Positions 35,527 through 48,185 of a stretch of DNA of 64,000 nt are shown here, one piece after another (the stretch's first letter is position 1; every line of letters begins with the position of its first letter). The stretch covers positions 41,670-105,669 of the forward strand of contig ML662479.1 of the NCBI GenBank assembly GCA_007570785.1, read 5' to 3'. Both the position numbers and the translations under genes were made by a program. The notes under the pieces are model-generated. The model ran no database searches and was not told the origin of the DNA. It was given only the letters and a program-made list of their open reading frames with translations. This DNA is from Antilocapra americana. Taxonomy: Eukaryota > Chordata > Mammalia > Artiodactyla > Antilocapridae.

Positions 35527-36511
35527 TTAGTTCAGTTCAGTCGCTCCGTCGTGTCCGGCTCTTTGGGACCCCATGAACCACAGCACCCCAAGCCTCCCTG
35601 TCCATCACCAACTCCTAGAGTTTACCCAGACTCATGTCCATTGAATCAGTGATGCCATCCAACCATCTCATCTTCTGTCGTCCCCTTCTCCTCCGACCCT
35701 CAATCTTTCCCAGCATCAGGGTCTTTGCAAACGAGTCAGCTCTTCCCATCAGGTGGCCAAAGTATTGGGAGTTTCCGCTTCAACATCAGTCCTTCCAATG
35801 AACACCCAGGACTGATCTCCTTTAGAATGGACTGGTTGGATCTCCTTGCAACCCAAGGGACTCTCAAGAGCTTCCCCAACACCACAGTTAAAAAACATCA
35901 ATTCTTCTGTGCTCAGCTTTCTTTATAGTCCAACTCTCACATCCATACATGACCACTGGAAAAACTATAGCCTTGACTAGACAGACCTTTGTTGACAAAG
36001 TAATGTCTCTGCTTTTTAATATACTGTCTAGGTTGGTCATAACTTTCCTTCCAAGGAATAAGCATTTTTTAATTTCATGGCTGCAATCACCATCTGCGGT
36101 GATTTTGGAGCCCAAAAAATAAAGTCAGCCACTGTTTTCACTGTTTCCCCATCTATTTGCCATGAAGTGATGGGACCAGATGCCATGATCTTAGTTTTCT
36201 GAATGTTCAGCTTTAAGCCAACTTTTTCACTCTCCTCTTTCACTTTCAGCAAGAGGCTTTTTAGTTCCTCTTCACTTCCTGCCATAAGGGTGGTGCCATC
36301 TGCATATCTGAGGTTATTGGTATTTCTCCCGGCAATCTTGATTCCAGCTTGTGCTTCCTCCAGCCCAGCGTTTCTCATGAGGTACTCTGCATATAAGTTA
36401 AATAAGCAGAGTGACAGTATACAGCCTTGACATACTTCTTTTCGTATTTGGAACCAGTCTATTGTTCCATGTCCAGTTCTAACTGTTGCTTTCTGACCCG
36501 CACACAGATTT
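35527..36511 (-). mobile_element. 5'-truncated BovB LINE (0.98 kb) with perfect target duplication
   Basis: Minus-strand BovB 3' part just upstream of the ZSCAN25 CpG island. Fragments include RNAGLEEAQAGIKIAGRN followed by LRYADGTTLMAGS, where the YADD box has become YADG, and VVMYGCESWTIKKAEHRRID. CTCAGATTTGCT occurs at 35515-35526 and 36512-36523, a perfect 12-bp duplication. Confidence 0.93.
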
Positions 36512-36698
36512 CTCAGATTTGCTGGGTGGACCCAAAAGTGAGGTCAAGTGGCCCCAGTGTAAGGAGCACGATGAGGAACCCAGTGAGTGGTGGGGGGTAG
36601 TGGCTTCTCCACACCCTCACAACCACTAGAACAGGTGGCTGAGCTAAGTACTTAAGGTGATGACGTGGAGGCAATGGGAAGCCAGTGAGAGTGTTAGG

Positions 36699-36868
36699 TG
36701 CTCAATCGTGTCGGACTTTTTGTGATCCCATGGACTGTAGCCCTCCAGGCTGCTCTGTCCATGGAGTTCTCCAGGCAAGAATACTGGAAAGGGTTGCCAT
36801 TTCTTCCTCCTAGGGATAGTCCCGACCCAGGGATGGATTCTTTACCATTAGCACCATCTGGGAAGGCC
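36699..36868 (-). mobile_element. Bov-tA SINE, antisense
   Basis: Antisense copy from GTGCTCAATCGTGTCGGAC to CATCTGGGAAGGCC, missing part of the tRNA-like region. Confidence 0.85.
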
Positions 36869-37329
36869 AAAGCATGTGTACTCCCCAGCTATAACCAGCC
36901 TAATTGGGAGGTGGAGTACTCCCCAGTATGAAAGCACCTCAAGACTGTTAAGGGGCAACTTTAGAGGTGCCTGCAGGAGGCCTCTGGCTCTAGTGAGAGG
37001 TTCAGTGCCCATGTGTGGATTGGCTAACCTGGCTATTCTTTCCCAAGGCATAGACTATTTAGGCTCAGACTCCCAGACCTGGGAGCTCAGTGTGGGGGAA
37101 GCTTCCACCTATTACCACTCCCAGCCCTTCCCTCCAACACAGACGTGAGGAAAGATCCCTGTACCGAGTCACAGTTTTTGTCTGGGAACCCTTTTTAATG
37201 TCACCATCTCAAACACCTTCTGCTGTGGTTATACTCTGCTCAGTTTTTATTTTACAAAACCTCGTATCACTTGGTCATTTCCTGACACTCCTCCCTCCCC
37301 TCCTACCCTCTAGGCTGCAAGCTGGTGTT

Positions 37330-37443
37330 TTGTTTGTTTTTCGGCATAGCACTCGGGATCTTAGTTCCCCCATGAGGGACGGAACCTGTGTCCCTTGCAG
37401 TGGAAGTGTGGAGTTTTAACCACTGGGCCGCCAGGGAATTCCC
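37330..37443 (-). mobile_element. CHR-type SINE, antisense
   Basis: TTGTTTGTTTTTCGGCATAGC through TTAACCACTGGGCCGCCAGG, reverse complement of the family. Confidence 0.83.
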
Positions 37444-37479
37444 TTGTCTGTTTTCTGAGGTATGGATTAACAGACGGTA

Positions 37480-37719
37480 GTCTTCTTTTTATTGAAAATA
37501 CTTGTCCAAAAAAATCACTCAGAAAGCTCAGGAAGAATTCAAAAAACGTTTAACAAGTATAAAACACACCCAGGATAGAATCACTGTGAGTAGGGGGAAG
37601 GGAGGGGTTGCTTGACACTCAAGAGCCTCGTCAAAAACGGCAGAGACTGGTGGAGACTGAGGTGCCACACACACTGATGCGCACGGCTTGATGAAGGGCA
37701 GGGCACAGACTCTCTGGGT
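37480..37719 (-). terminator. TMEM225B: TMEM225B 3' UTR and candidate poly(A) signal
   Basis: About 230 bases after the TAG stop, the minus strand reads AATAAA (plus-strand TTTATT near 37487-37493). No better signal lies closer to the stop. This would give a short 3' UTR. Confidence 0.45.
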
Positions 37720-38829
37720 CTAGATAATGGTTTCTTCCTTCAGCAGCGTCTTCTGCATGGAGCTCAGTTCTCCTCCCAGACTCTCCAGGTTTTCCAGGTA
37801 CGAGATCTCTTGGGTATCCTCAGTACTCTGGGAAATGGGCAACAAATGGCAGCTAGGGCAGGCTATTTCTTGGATGAGGCAGATGGCACCTGGGTCACAG
37901 CAAAAGTTTTTAAGTTAGGACAGAGAAAGTGTATCAAGCTCAGTGCCCTGAAGGTTGGAAATTCCCTCCTCTGACCTGATTGCTCTTGTCTGCACCTGCC
38001 CTCCAATTTAGAGTTTTACAGAAATAGAAGGCAAAGCAGTACATCGATGGACAAAGCCTACAAACAGATGGATAAACTCAAGGAACCATGGCCAGTGCTG
38101 GAAGTCGTCTGCGCAACTGTCTAACCATTAATAGGTAAGAAACCCAGGTTTCAGAGAGGAAGGTCAAACACAAAGTCCAGGCCTCTTCATGCCCAACCCA
38201 TTCAAAATTCTCAGTACGTTTTGAATCTTACTGGAAGGAAGGAAGAGAGAGTGAATATTGAGAAACAAATGGAGATATCCTGACTGGATAAGAAAGGCTG
38301 CATTATGGCTAAGACTGAGCTAGAACACAACTTCTCTTTTCAGCTTTAGAGTCAACAAGATACTCTCCCACTAAACAAAACTTCTAAATATTTCTTCAAA
38401 AACCTATATATAAATACATCATCAGAGTAAGACATTTTCAGGAGCCAAAACCATAATGATCTCAGGAATCTAGAGGGTTAAGCAAACACACAATTAGCCT
38501 TCACCTTGGAGACATCTATTCAACCCAGGTGACCCTGAGTTTCCATTCAGTTGGCCATTCAGGACACAGAAAATAAAAGGAAAGCTCAGGTCCTGTGTGC
38601 AATGAGGGGATCTAGTAAGAGTCGACCACATGAAACTGGAACTTCAAAGTTGCTTGCGCGGACTCAGAATTCACAAGCACAGCTAGCTATTATGTGGGTC
38701 TGCAGCCAGACTCGTAGTACCTAAGTATTTTGATTGGGACCCTAGGGTAGTTGTTGTGCACCCAAGCACCAGGCAGGAGCAAGTGAAAATCCTTTTTTAA
38801 GGAAACATTTTAAATACAGGCCTCAAAGA

Positions 38830-40150
38830 ACTTCCAAAAAAAAAAAAAAAAATTCCAAGGAAAATGAGTTCACAGTCAAAACCCACAGAACATAGCAAGA
38901 AACAAGGCACCACAGGCAAGAGCTTGTAGAAACAGGGGCAAGTAATTCAACTTTAAAACTTATAAGATACAGAATATAAAGTAAGTATGTTTAACATGGA
39001 TAATAAAAATATATTTGGAGAAGAGATTTAAAATATAAAAGTACAAAATAAGATTTATAGGAAAATACAACATCTAGTTATAACATAGATAAATTGAAAT
39101 AAAAATTTAAAGGCTAGGTTAAATAGATCAGACACAGCTAAAAAGTGAATGGATAAAACTGAAGATGTAGCTAGATACATTATTCAGAAAGCAGCCCAGA
39201 AAGACAAATACGGAAAATATGAAAGAGAAACTGACAGACATGCAGGATAGAGTATTAAGGTCTAAGAGAAGTCTTCCTGGGGTTCCACAAAAGACAAAAA
39301 GAAAAAAAAAAGATATTAGGGAAGAGATAAAAAATGTTCTAGAAATGCTGAAAGATACCACTCCTCAGCTTCAGTTCATGCACCAAATTGTATACTTTAA
39401 AATAGTGCATGGATGAAAGAATAAGGGGAACAAGAAAATATTTGAAATTGAACAACAAAAAATATTACACATCAAAATGAGAGCTGCAAATAAAGATGCA
39501 ATTCTTAGATGGGGATTAAAGCTTTAAATGCCTACTTAGAAAAGAAGAAATAATCCACGAGCTTAGATCCTGATTTAGGAAGTTGAAAAAGGAACAGAAG
39601 AATAAACACACAAAAAAAGTACTAGGGAGGGAAGTTCAAAATAAGAGGCCAAAACTAATTAGGTAGAAAACAAACAAGGTTTGTTTTAAGAAAGCTAAAA
39701 ATCTGATACTTTGAAAAGACTAAAAGAACTGATAAACCCTTGACAAACTTAGTAACAAAAAAAGAAAACTCAGGTATGCAAAAGTACACAACACAGATGC
39801 AGAACAAGTTTTTAAAATATTTTTGTCAATAAAATTTGAAATTTAGATAAAATGTATAAAGAAATATATAACTTGGCAAAACTGACTCAAGAAGAAATAA
39901 AATACCTGAATAGTCGTATAATAATTAAAGAAACTGAATCATTAACTTAAAAATTCTCCCATTGAATAATACCATGCTCCTTCTACTGGAAAGCTTAGTT
40001 ACACAATTAAATACTCAAGGTAGTAAAAATAAATGAAGCTTAGTTCTCATATTAGTATGGAGGAAACTCAAGATTATAATATCGATCAAACATGGCAAAT
40101 TCCAAAAGAAAAAATACAGTATCATAATACTCATATAAAGTTTTAAAGTA
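38830..40150 (+). mobile_element. Diffuse old L1 remnants in TMEM225B intron 3
   Basis: AT-rich DNA with L1-like A-rich coding strand and phrases from ORF1 (about 39180-39420) and ORF2 (about 39540-40150). No reading frame survives beyond about 65 codons. Class and ends are uncertain. Confidence 0.5.
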
Positions 40151-41021
40151 TGCAAAACTAAATAATACATTGTTTAAGGATATATAACCATGCAGTAAAT
40201 ATAACTGGCATAAATTTCAGAATAATTGATTCCTGAGGATAGAGAAGGTGAGAGAAGGAAGAGCCACGTGGTTGGGGGAAAAACTTCAAAGATAATAGTC
40301 TGACATATTTCATTAATTTTAACAAGCCCATTTTTTCCACATTTTAACATCTTGAAATAAAGATGTGACTTACAAGCTATAAGCACCTTAGAATTATATT
40401 TGGCATCAATGTTTTCTTTCTCACTGGTACATAAAATAAGGGTGTAACTTCTAAACAATGGACTTGACAAAATATGGCTAGTTCTTAAATATATGGTGGA
40501 AATACAGTTGATAATTACTTGTATCTTATAGATATATCTTTTGTTATATATTCAATGTATAATAAAATCGAGTCTAAATAGGTTATGATCATGGGTCAGG
40601 TTAATATTGTGGGAAGAGCATGAGGAGTAGGGATGGGATGGGATGAAGAACTTAGATGATGATGACAGGTAAAGAAAAAGGGATTCAAGTGAGGAATAAG
40701 ATCACAGATTTCAAGCTAGAGAAATAGGGATAGGAAGCCTTAGGAACCAGGATGGTGTAAGGGAGCACATGAAATGTGCAAGCTTGGTTCTAAAGTTAAG
40801 GAAGATGGGAACGGGAAGTGTGGGGGTGGAGGACAGAGTTGAGGCAGGCCCTAGAGCACTGCTGTCCAGCAGAAGCTTCCGCATCCACACTGTCCGATGT
40901 GGGAGCCACTAAACACAAAACAACACGGTTTCTGAATATATGAGGTGTAGCTAGTGTGACTGAGGAACTCAATTTCTAGCTTTATTTCATGTTAATTCAT
41001 TAAAGTTACATAGGCGCATGT

Positions 41022-41226
41022 GGGGGCTTCCCTGGTAAAGAACCCGCCTGCAGTGCAGGAGACCCAGGTTCGATCCCTGGGTGGGGAAGATGCCCTGGAG
41101 AAGGGCATGGCAACTCGCTCCAGTATCCTTGTCTGGCAGATCCCGTGGACAGAGGAGCCTGGCGGGCTACAGTCCGTGGGGTCGCGAAGAGTCGGACACA
41201 ACTGAGCTACTGAACAGCAGCAGCAG
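41022..41226 (+). mobile_element. Bov-tA SINE in TMEM225B intron 3
   Basis: Well-kept plus-strand copy (GGGGGCTTCCCTGG, GGTTCGATCCCTGG, ending CAGCAGCAGCAG), about 100 bases downstream (gene sense) of TMEM225B exon 3. Confidence 0.9.
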
Positions 41227-42594
41227 CCACGTGTGACTAGGGTTTGGAGCAGCACCGCTCTAGAGCACCCACGGCTCCTGAATCCCCACAGAGGGTGGGG
41301 AGAGGGCGTCAGCCCCAGATCACTCACCAGCCACCGTGAACAGAAGGACGCTGAAGCCCAGGACATAGTAAGGCCACTGTATGGAGAACTGCGGGGGGCT
41401 GGGCTTCATCCGCAGACTCTGGATCTCCAGGGCATGCAGCAACAAGGCCAGGAAGGCACAGGCCCCTGCGGGATCACGGGCAGGGCCCCTTGGTCTCCTC
41501 CTGCCTCCGCTCCAGCCTTCCTGCACCTGCGTGAGGCTCCTTTCTCCTGCCCAGGCCCCTTCCCCTTTCAGAACCAACAACCTCCGCCCCACACACCTGT
41601 CTCACCCTCCTTCCTAACTCTTCGCAAAGCCCGTGTGCCTCGCCTCCCAGAAACCCCTTTCCCGGTACCCTCTGTGCCTGTGCCCTGGGCTAACTCCAGG
41701 TGGGCCCCTGGGTGTGATGCTTTGGGTGACACTCAACCTGGTTTTCCCACTGTGAGCGTTCCACCTCCTCCAGCTGATGGGAGCTTCCCAGGGCAGGGCC
41801 TTGGTCAGCCTATTAAAGTTAGAAGGTTCTAGAGGGCAGAGATGGTCTCTTCCATTTGTTCATCCAAGAAACATTTGTATTTGGTTTATAGTCCATATTT
41901 CAATTATATTATAACTCTGTACCAGGTTCCAGGACAGCTGCTAGGACAGAGATGATGGGAAAGACCCCCAGAGAGATGTCGCCAAGCCAAGGTGATGAGG
42001 GCTGTGCCCTCTCGAAGTGCAGAGTTAGGAGGAGTCCAGAGGAGGGGGCGGCTGTGCCATAGGCAACTTCACAGAGACGGAAAGAGAGGAGGGGGCCCCA
42101 GAAAGTCCCTCTCCTGACCTGAGATAGAGGCCATCCCCCTATCTTTGGACCCCTCCCCAAGGCTGGGGCCCACCTGCTGCTCCCCACCTGTGAGGAAACT
42201 GATGAAGGCTGACACAAAATTGTGCTTCCGGGTCCTGGGAAGGAGCTGAGATGCAAACGACACCATGATGAAAGTGGTGAGGAAAGACAAGACAACAGCG
42301 GACAGCAGGGAGACTCAGCCGAGGATGACGTAAACTGCAGGGGAGGGCAGGAGGGAGAACGGGCTGGTGCCCGGCACTCAGCCCAGAGGGCGGAGCCCGG
42401 CCAGCCTCAGGTCCCACCTGCCACGGGTAGACAGCACATCATTAACGCCTTCCCAGCTGCCTAGTTTCGTCTAACCCCAAAAGACTGAGAGAAGATGTCC
42501 TTCCAGGCGTGTTCAATTCTGTTCACTGCCCCCACCAGTCCTCTGTCACCCCCAAACCCCAAGCTCCCCGATCCCCACATTCAGCCCTCCATAC

Positions 42595-42805
42595 GGGATA
42601 AGGGTCGAGGCTTCCAGCACTTGATGTGGAAGCAGTTCTCAAACAGGCCACTGAAGAACACTTCCTGGGACTCCTCGTTCACCAGCTGTACCCAGAAGGG
42701 GAAGATGGAGACCAGCAGGATAAGCAGGTAGCCCAGGGAAGTCAAGGCAGGGGCTATGGCCCAGGTGAAGCCCTTCACGTCTCTGTCCTCTATCGTCAGC
42801 ATCAC
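42595..42805 (-). other. TMEM225B: TMEM225B first coding exon
   Basis: The acceptor TTTCTCTCCCAG precedes 42805. The ATG at 42802-42800 is three bases into the exon. The exon ends TTATCC-C|GTATGG at 42595 (phase 1). The acceptor implies at least one untranslated exon further upstream, which I could not locate in the GC-rich 43-46 kb region. Confidence 0.8.
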
Positions 42806-43489
42806 CTGGGAGAGAAACAGTGAGGGAGTCCCACGTGATACCAGGTGACAGAGATGATGCCCACGGACATGTCAGCAGACATAGGGCTCAGGAAATGTTT
42901 GCTTTGCTTTGATTAACCTTACAGACCTCTTCAGCCGGACTAACCAACACAGAAAACACTTTGTCTCACTAACTCACTGGGCGATCTTGAGTGTGTGGGG
43001 TCCCTTCTTTGAGCCTTGATTTCCACCTTGGTAAAATTTCCACCTCTCCCAGCTCTAAAGTACTAACTTTTCAGTTCTGTTTAACTCCCACCCACCCCCC
43101 AGCCCGCAACTGGCCGCAGAACCTCTCCAGTCAGCTGTTAGCTACTGTCTGCCCTTGGAAATTTCAGAATGTGGACTAGGCAGATATTAAAACCAGGGCC
43201 TGGAGTGCCTTTACTCAGGGATTGGCCCTCTTGCCTCAGGACCTGGGGTTTAGATGGACAGGGGTCCACCTGGCCCTCTGCTGAAAAATGAGCAGAAAAT
43301 ATGCACACAGAAACTTTTAAAAATAGTTTTAGAGATTCATAGACCCTCCTGAAGCCCTAGGCTCCCTCTAGGCCTGAAGGTCGAGCCCCTCAGTTAAGGA
43401 TCCCTCGTAACTTCTCCATCACCACCAGCTGTCATCAAGGATGTCTTCCTAGGAGGAACACCTGTGATATGGAAGGTAAGCACCAGCTG

Positions 43490-43690
43490 GATTTGGCTGT
43501 AGAAGCCGTGACTGTGTCCCAGCTTTATCACTTGCTGGCTGGGTAACCTCGGGGAACTCACTAAGACTCTCAGGACGTTAGGTTCCCCATTTGGAAAAGG
43601 GAGGGGATAACACTTGCCCATTGAGGTTCTTGGGCGGACCAAGTGACACGCTGCGAACGAAGCGTCAAGCACAGTGCTTAGGGCCCAGGT
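43490..43690 (+). repeat. MIR SINE
   Basis: CACTTGCTGGCTGGGTAACC and GGTTCCCCATTTGGAAAAG, then GCACAGTGCTTAG, fit a MIR on the plus strand. Confidence 0.65.
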
Positions 43691-46309
43691 GCTTGGTTAA
43701 AGATTCACCCAGTCAGCCTCCTCTCTGCCTTCCCTGAGCCTGACGGCCCTGGGGAATGAGGTGGAGAGGGCCAAGGAGGGCGAGGAGGGGAGGGTCGTTG
43801 GAAGCCTGGGTGCAGCAGCGAGGGTGGCCCCTGTCCAGATGGCCCCCAGGGACCACGGCCACGTGGCAGTGCAGGAAGGCGGCATCCAGAGGTCAGAGGG
43901 ACAGGACAAGGGAGACGGGGACACCCCGAGACAACAGCCCGTGTTTCTGCTGCCTCAGCAGACTGTGGGGCAGCACCAAGATTCCAAGCTGCACACAGCA
44001 AGTGAGTGACTTCCCTTTCCTCTCAGCCCCCGTGTGTGCCCAGGCATTGGGGCCCTTCTGAGGCCCCCATGCAGACCCCTCACTGCAGACGGGGGCAAGG
44101 AGCATCTCTGAGGCTTTGAGATCGGCTGATCACCACGGAAGAACTAGCTGGAGGGCAGAGGAAATCCGCTGCTTATAGAAGAGTTAACCACTGTTCCTCT
44201 TCGACTGCTGTTGGAACGCTTGGGAAATTTGTTCTGTCGTTCCCCAGTTTCTCTTCTTCCCACCGGAAAAATTTATCCTGCCCTCTCTGCAAAGCTACCT
44301 TTTGAGATCTCTCCACCCTCCGGGCAGTACTGATGAGTCACCTGAACTTGGTTTCAGGGCCTTAGTTTCCTTCACTCTGAGAGGATGAAATCACTGGACC
44401 AGAGAGTTGAGTCCTGGCTTTATAGCTTTCCAGGTAGGAGTCATGGCCACATCTTGATCCCGTCCTCTAGAGGGAATGGAGTACCCTGGACATTTTCAAC
44501 TGATGCTCTGAGTCCCTTCCTGTCCCCAACCCCCACCCCTCTGCACCTCAACTTGTCTAAACTGACCTCGGTTTATTTCAATCCCCCATATTTCAATCAC
44601 CTGCTCCATCACCCACACTCTAGTCTGGAGTTCATGCTGGCTTCTCTGTTTCTCCCACACTTTCACCTTATCAACTGTCCTCACCTTCTCAAGTTTTCTT
44701 TCATAAAGTCTCTAAAGCACCCACCCTCCTGCCCCCACACCTGCCATGACTCTCTCCACTTCTGGAACGCCACAGTCACCCCAAGCATCCCCAAGCTGGG
44801 TTGCTTCCCTGAGGGCAGGTCTCTTCCCCTTTAAACCTTTTAAGTCCCACATTTTCTGCAAACCTCAACTTGGTCCTACTCCCTGAACTCTCCCAGCCAC
44901 CAGCCATTATCCATTCACTCCACAAAAATGAACTGTGTACTTACTGGGCGCCCCATGCCCAGCTTAGGCCAACAGGGAGAATCAGGGATGAAAAAAGACA
45001 GGAACTCGCAGGCTCTGGGTAACTACTGGGGAGAAGAGACACATAAAGTTGTCACGCGGTACAGTGCTTTCCCCTCCCATCCTGCGGTGACTCCGAGCTG
45101 TCCCCTGGCCCGCCCCAGCTGCTCTCCGGAGAGGAGGACCCTGCGGGCCTTTCTCCAGGGATAAGCCAGCCTCTGCATGGACTTATAAGCATGCCCTCAG
45201 TGCTGGTTCTGGACAACTGTGCACCAGGGATGTACAATCTGGGACACACGGATATAAGCCAGATTCAAAGGACCATGGACATGTTACTATAAAGGGGGAT
45301 TTGCAGATCCATTTGTACTGATGAAGAAACATCTGGAAAGGGGAACAGACTGGTCCAGGATGCCACAGTCAGTCAGAGTGGACACAGGGACCACAACCCT
45401 GAACGGCCACCCGGTCTCCTCACTTCTTCACCAGTCACCACTGGCCGGCAGTTGGGTTTGGGATTCCCAAAAGTAGGGGAGAGGGAGACAGAACGGGGGG
45501 TGGGGCGGGGGGAGTAGAGAGTTGCCAACTTTTTACTCTGCCAAGAACATTCAAAACAAAACGAACTTACCATCATCTACTCTCACTGAGTTTCAATTAT
45601 TTTGAAAAGGGCCAATGACTGGAAGAGCTGCATGCCCTGCTGGGCTGGTTCCCGCTGGCAGAGTCTGTCTCCCTGCGCTCAGGCGCCCAGCCCGGTGCAG
45701 CCCTGTCACCGGCCCAGGTGCTGCGCGGCCCAGATAAGTGTATCCCGGGCTGGAATCGGGAAGGGAACCGTCTGGGCCCCTGGGAGCCTCACTCCCCACT
45801 TGTCCCACCAGCCAGTAATTTGAGGCCACTTGCGCTGCAAAGTGACTTAGGCTGAGTGAGGGGCTCCTTCCCACTGACGACCCTCCACGGTTCTTAGCGG
45901 CCCCAAAGCCCCAGTGACATTATCCAGACCCATAGATGGGTCCTGACCTGGCCATTAGCCCCCAGATTCAGCCCCACGGCTCCCAACAGCAGGGTAATGT
46001 TTGGCCCGGGGGCCTCCTCCACGCCCTCCCTCTCCCAACCCGAGGCTCCACCTCCACTCGCCCCTCCCCACCGGTCTCCAGTCCCTACGCCCGCCCTGGC
46101 TGCTGACAGCCCTTTCGCTAATGGTCAAGACCCTCCTTTGCTCCCCACCCCGCCTCACGCCAGCGACGGGATGCTCTGTCTCCCGACCGAGCCCACAGAG
46201 CCGGAGCCCTCGGGGCCCGACGGCTGCGGGAACCTGGCCTCCCGGGCGGTTCACGGTCCAGGCCTTGCTCACCGGTACGCAGAATGGGGTGGGGGCGGAT
46301 TCGGATTCG

Positions 46310-46405
46310 AATGCCAGCTCTGCCATCACCAGCAAGGTGCCCTTGGGGAAGTTACTTCTTCTTCCTGGGCGTCAGTTTCCTCATCTGAGAAAAGGGCATG
46401 ATCAT
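46310..46405 (+). repeat. MIR fragment
   Basis: AATGCCAGCTCTGCCATCAC and GTCAGTTTCCTCATCTGAGA are MIR landmarks. The long open frame across this area is therefore partly repeat. Confidence 0.65.
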
Positions 46406-46939
46406 AGTGACTTCTCCGGCGGGCTGGCTGGGAGGGCCTGGGAGATGCGCTGTGGACCTCGCGCTCACCCCCCAGCCCCCCCATTCCCAGTCTTTCCCTC
46501 GCCCTTGCCCTGCGCATGCACTCAGGTACACCCTCCAAACCCCCACCCGACCCTGGCCGGCACAGTCCTCTGCCCTCCCCTAAAAAGGCTGTCTACACCT
46601 CTCCCAAGGCGGGCTGGTTTTAAACTTAGGCTCTTCCAAGAGAGGCACTCTAGCTCCTAGCCCTGGCGGTTGAGCTGGGGGGCTGGTTTGTGTAGCAGGA
46701 GGGGCCACGCTTGGAGCTGCATGAGTCACGAGCTCCCCGTGCTTTGAGACCAAGCTCACCAAGGAAAGGCATTTATAACTCATTAAGATTTTTAAGAACC
46801 AGGTCCCTGTCTGGCACCTCCACACACCTCTCCACTAGCAGGCACATATTCAAAGACAACAGGAAAGGATGAGAGCTGATGAACCATTAATTTATTGAAT
46901 CACCTAACATGTGAGAGGTGATTATCTATTATGTGAAAG

Positions 46940-47137
46940 AGGGCTTCCCTGGTGGTTGGTGAAGAATCTTCCTGCAAAGCGGGAGACTCAGGTTCGATCC
47001 CTGGGTGGGGAAGATCCCCTGGAGAAGGAAATGGCACTCCAGTATTCTTGTCTGGGGAACCCCCTGGACAGACGAGCCTGGTGGGCTACAGTCCGTGGGG
47101 TCGCAGTCAGGCATGACTGAAGCAACCAACACACATC
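46940..47137 (+). mobile_element. Bov-tA SINE
   Basis: Plus-strand copy with GAGGGCTTCCCTGGTGG, GGTTCGATCCCTGG and GTGGGGTCGCAGTCAGGC. Confidence 0.9.
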
Positions 47138-47589
47138 ATGTGAGAGGCTCATTGTGTAGTGAGTATTCTACCTGTCCTAAGGTTCAGACCCCAATTTGTA
47201 AGGCCTCAGGCTAGACAGATCTTTCTTGGCTTAGTTGGGGCAAGGCAGAGCACAGTTTGGAAGGCCTGGAGCCAGGCCAGGGAGACCTCTCTGCCCTGCT
47301 CTCAGAGATGGCTTTGATCCCTCCACCCCAGAGGCTGTCATTCTCCAGGTGGTGGGGGAAATAGTCAACTTCCAGGCTCACAGCCTCACTTTTAGTCACC
47401 CTCAGGAAAAACAATGTTTTCTTCACCCTATTCCCACCCTTACTTGGTTCCCAGTTCCCCAGGGATTCTGACTGGCTCAGCTCTGGTCACAAGCTCATTC
47501 CACTCTGGCTGAAGAAGATGCGTCAGCTGTGCCCCCACAGAGGTCAAGCAGGTAGGATCATCTAAGAAGATGAAGGTTTTGAGGAAGGA

Positions 47590-48185
47590 CGCAGATGGGC
47601 CCCCCCAGGGTAAAGCGATAAGAGATTCATTCCTAAGTGGACAGAAACCAGGATATGAGGGAGAAGGCGGGGCCCTGCCCAGACGACAAATTTCCTGAAG
47701 TCAGATCTTGAAGTCAGATGCGCAGAAAAGACTCCTTGGAGGCCAAAAGGGAGTGATGCCAAGGGATGTTCCCTACCCATATGCCTTTCCAATAAAATCC
47801 ACCTTGGCTAAGAGATGTGTGCGCGCGCACACACAGGAGGATCCTGAGATGTACCAAATATGGACCAGGCAAATCAAAATGACTGGCCAAAGAAAAACGA
47901 AAAAGAAATGCCCCATAAAGGTAATTCAAGCTGCCACAAAGACCACTCAGCGACTCTCTCTCTCCCTGAGTGTATTAACAGGTACTGTATTTTTTCCCCC
48001 TCTTTAATACTGTGTTTCACTGTTTTCTGTCTTTGTGGGAATCCTTCCCTGCAAAGCCGAAGGGTCAGGGCCCTTGTCACTGACCACTGGTCCAGTGGCT
48101 AGGATCTGGTGCTACCGCAGTCTCTGGCTGGGAACCCAAGCCTCGCTCCAAGCAGTTGCAGGCCAAGGCCACTAGAGATCATATC
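47590..48185 (+). mobile_element. Probable ERV1-type LTR, diverged
   Basis: Contains CCAATAAAATCC, then GGAATCCTTCCCTGCAAAGC, GGGCCCTTGTCACTGACCAC and TCTCTGGCTGGGAACCCAAG. These resemble the R-U5 part of MER41-like LTRs as I remember them. Boundaries are uncertain and no internal viral region is seen. Confidence 0.45.

Larger units (their letters stand above)
37720..42802 (-). pseudogene. TMEM225B: TMEM225B, four coding exons with a premature TGA
   Basis: Four-pass membrane protein of the PMP22/claudin-like TMEM225 group. Coding exons are 42802-42595, 42334-42188, 41465-41328 and 37889-37720, all with GT-AG borders and matching phases. Together they make 221 codons; I recall 222 residues for human. 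Exon 1 carries TM1 (WAIAPALTSLGYLLILL) and the first loop with FENC and KCW. Exon 2 carries TM2 and the RTRKHNF loop. Exon 3 has TM3, a HALEI loop and TM4 (WPYYVLGFSVLLFTV). Exon 4 is the cytoplasmic tail with LENLESLGGE and ends in TAG at 37720. The frame is broken by one in-frame TGA at 42317-42315, just before TM2 in exon 2, where I recall arginine in human (CGA to TGA is a CpG transition). Everything else is well kept, so this is a recent pseudogene, a null allele or an assembly error. Position between ZSCAN25 and the next zinc-finger gene matches human. Confidence 0.82.
42810..46930. other. GC-rich intergenic DNA upstream of TMEM225B, no gene proven
   Basis: Holds MIRs and several long GC-driven frames (up to 219 codons at 46001-46660) without domains. 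The TMEM225B untranslated first exon and promoter should be in or beyond this stretch but I could not define them. Confidence 0.4.

Noticed and set aside
41233..41832. 199-codon plus-strand ORF
   Set aside because: Antisense to TMEM225B exon 3 and its flanks. The minus strand carries the conserved coding sequence.
46001..46660. 219-codon plus-strand ORF
   Set aside because: GC- and proline-rich low-complexity translation, overlapping a MIR and competing frames on both strands. No motif or splice support.
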